Of a stretch of 6,732 nt of DNA, positions 5,932-6,732 are shown in pieces. This stretch comes from Pseudomonadota bacterium (lineage in GTDB: Bacteria > Myxococcota_A > Polyangia > Polyangiales > Polyangiaceae): contig JAEYOT010000629.1 of assembly GCA_023411445.1 (NCBI GenBank), forward strand, positions 1 through 6,732, in the 5' to 3' direction. The notes under the pieces are model-generated. The model was not told the DNA's origin and did no database searches. It worked only from the letters and a program-made list of their open reading frames with translations. Made by a program: the position numbers and the translations under genes. The stretch's first letter is position 1. Each line of letters opens with the position of its first letter.

Positions 5932-6732
5932 TTAGCGCAGGACCAGCCGACCGAAGGCCCAGACCAGGCAATCGACGACTAGCGACGTGGCGCGGGAGAC
6001 GATCGCGGCCGCTACCGCAGGCGCGGGTCCGACCACGGGCGCGAGCCCCATCGACATGACCGCCTCACGCACGCCGATGCCGGAGGGTGTCGCCAGCGCG
6101 AGGATGCCGGCGATCGGAGCCAGCACGTACAGGCCGGCGCCGTAGATGGCGTGCGCCGAGCTGATGCCGACCGAGCGCGCCGCGAAGTAGCCGTGCACGG
6201 CCCAGGTGAGCCAGTACAGCGCGTGCGCCACGGGTCCGCGCCGAGGCACCAGCGGCCCTGTCCCCTCAGCCTTCATCAGGCGCGTCACGATCGCCGGAAA
6301 CCGGCGACGATCCACGAACACCAGCGCGATCCCCACGATCACGAAGGCCAGCAAGCCCAACACGCCGAGCTGTCCGAACGTCGCCAAGATGCCACCCGCG
6401 CCGCCGCTCGTCCCCACCAGGAGCGCGAAGCCCACGATGCCACCCACGGCCACCATCGAGATCGACTCGGTGAGCACTGAGTAGCCTGCGACGGAGGCGG
6501 GTACCCCGAGCTTGTCCGCGCCAGCCATGCGCACGAGCGGCATGCCGACCTTGCCGGGCGTGTAGCGCGCCATCTGCGACTCGAAATGCAGCGTGAGCGC
6601 GGGCCGCAGCGGGATACCATGACCCACCATGCGCTCCATGATCCATTTCCAGCCCACCGCTAGGATCACGGTACCGACCGCTATCGGCACGCCGGCGGCG
6701 AGCGTCCAAGCCCAGCTCAGCGTCACCTTGCC
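5932..6732 (-). CDS. Flippase-like LPG_synthase_TM membrane protein, 5' end beyond right edge
   Basis: The frame is open to the window edge (267 codons). A GTG at 6726-6724 could begin it, but two further in-frame codons are visible and the family usually has more N-terminal helices, so it is treated as partial. Numbering from that GTG, about seven hydrophobic segments can be seen (9-28, 78-105, 115-138, 166-184, 194-214, 222-244 and 246-262, the last two weaker). Two family signatures support PF03706/COG0392: SQMARYTPGKVGMPLVRMAG (50-69), the re-entrant 'YxPGKxG' segment, and LATPSGIGVREAVM (211-224), the 'PxGxGxRE' motif. Relatives include the membrane domain of lysyl-phosphatidylglycerol synthase (MprF) and AglD/GtrA-context proteins found with glycosyltransferases. 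No aminoacyl-transfer domain follows, because the protein ends at 5932, so this is the stand-alone flippase-like form. A role in moving a lipid or lipid-linked sugar is inferred from family and neighbours. The epimerase starts 34 bases downstream. Confidence 0.82.
   Translation of the reverse strand, partial: GKVTLSWAWTLAAGVPIAVGTVILAVGWKWIMERMVGHGIPLRPALTLHFESQMARYTPGKVGMPLVRMAGADKLGVPASVAGYSVLTESISMVAVGGIVGFALLVGTSGGAGGILATFGQLGVLGLLAFVIVGIALVFVDRRRFPAIVTRLMKAEGTGPLVPRRGPVAHALYWLTWAVHGYFAARSVGISSAHAIYGAGLYVLAPIAGILALATPSGIGVREAVMSMGLAPVVGPAPAVAAAIVSRATSLVVDCLVWAFGRLVLR

Overview
The window is GC-rich throughout, with short gaps between genes, GTG and TTG starts alongside ATG, and a secreted protein with a Gly/Ala/Ser-rich linker. 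Together with a lipoprotein that starts like a myxobacterial M12A (astacin-type) protease and carries tandem 'IVG-A...WY.DG' units, this suggests a myxobacterium or a related uncultured member of the former Deltaproteobacteria (Polyangiales-like). That is an inference from composition and protein style; no phylogenetic marker is present.

Layout. Positions 1-414 (-) hold the N-terminal part of a class I SAM-dependent methyltransferase that runs off the left edge. A 226-base divergent gap follows and contains three ACGTCCG heptamers spaced about one helical turn apart. Positions 641-1924 (+) encode a lipoprotein whose coding sequence is broken by two opposite one-base shifts (near 1366-1381 and 1759-1775). 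Correcting both gives one protein of about 427 residues: a lipobox, an astacin-like N-terminal segment without the HExxH zinc site, and about six repeat units. Positions 1957-2340 (-) encode a small Gly-rich, probably lipid-anchored protein of unknown function. Positions 2447-3490 and 3495-4961 (+) are a tight two-gene unit: a membrane-anchored family 2 glycosyltransferase of the polyprenyl-phosphate sugar synthase type, and a polytopic GT-C-like transferase. Converging on them from the right are a flippase-like LPG_synthase_TM membrane protein (5932 to the right edge, -) and an extended-SDR sugar-nucleotide epimerase (4968-5897, -). The two convergent units meet at a perfect 8-bp stem-loop that contains both stop codons.

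Working together. The right two thirds reads as a cell-envelope glycan module. The epimerase would supply a nucleotide sugar, the GT2 would load a sugar onto a polyprenyl phosphate, and the GT-C protein would use that lipid-linked sugar on the outer face of the membrane. The flippase-like protein may move or modify a lipid. The left-edge methyltransferase is of a type often found among glycan genes and may belong to the same locus. No RNA genes, IS elements, CRISPR arrays or integrase sites were seen. The most unusual element is the frameshifted, core-less astacin-like repeat lipoprotein.
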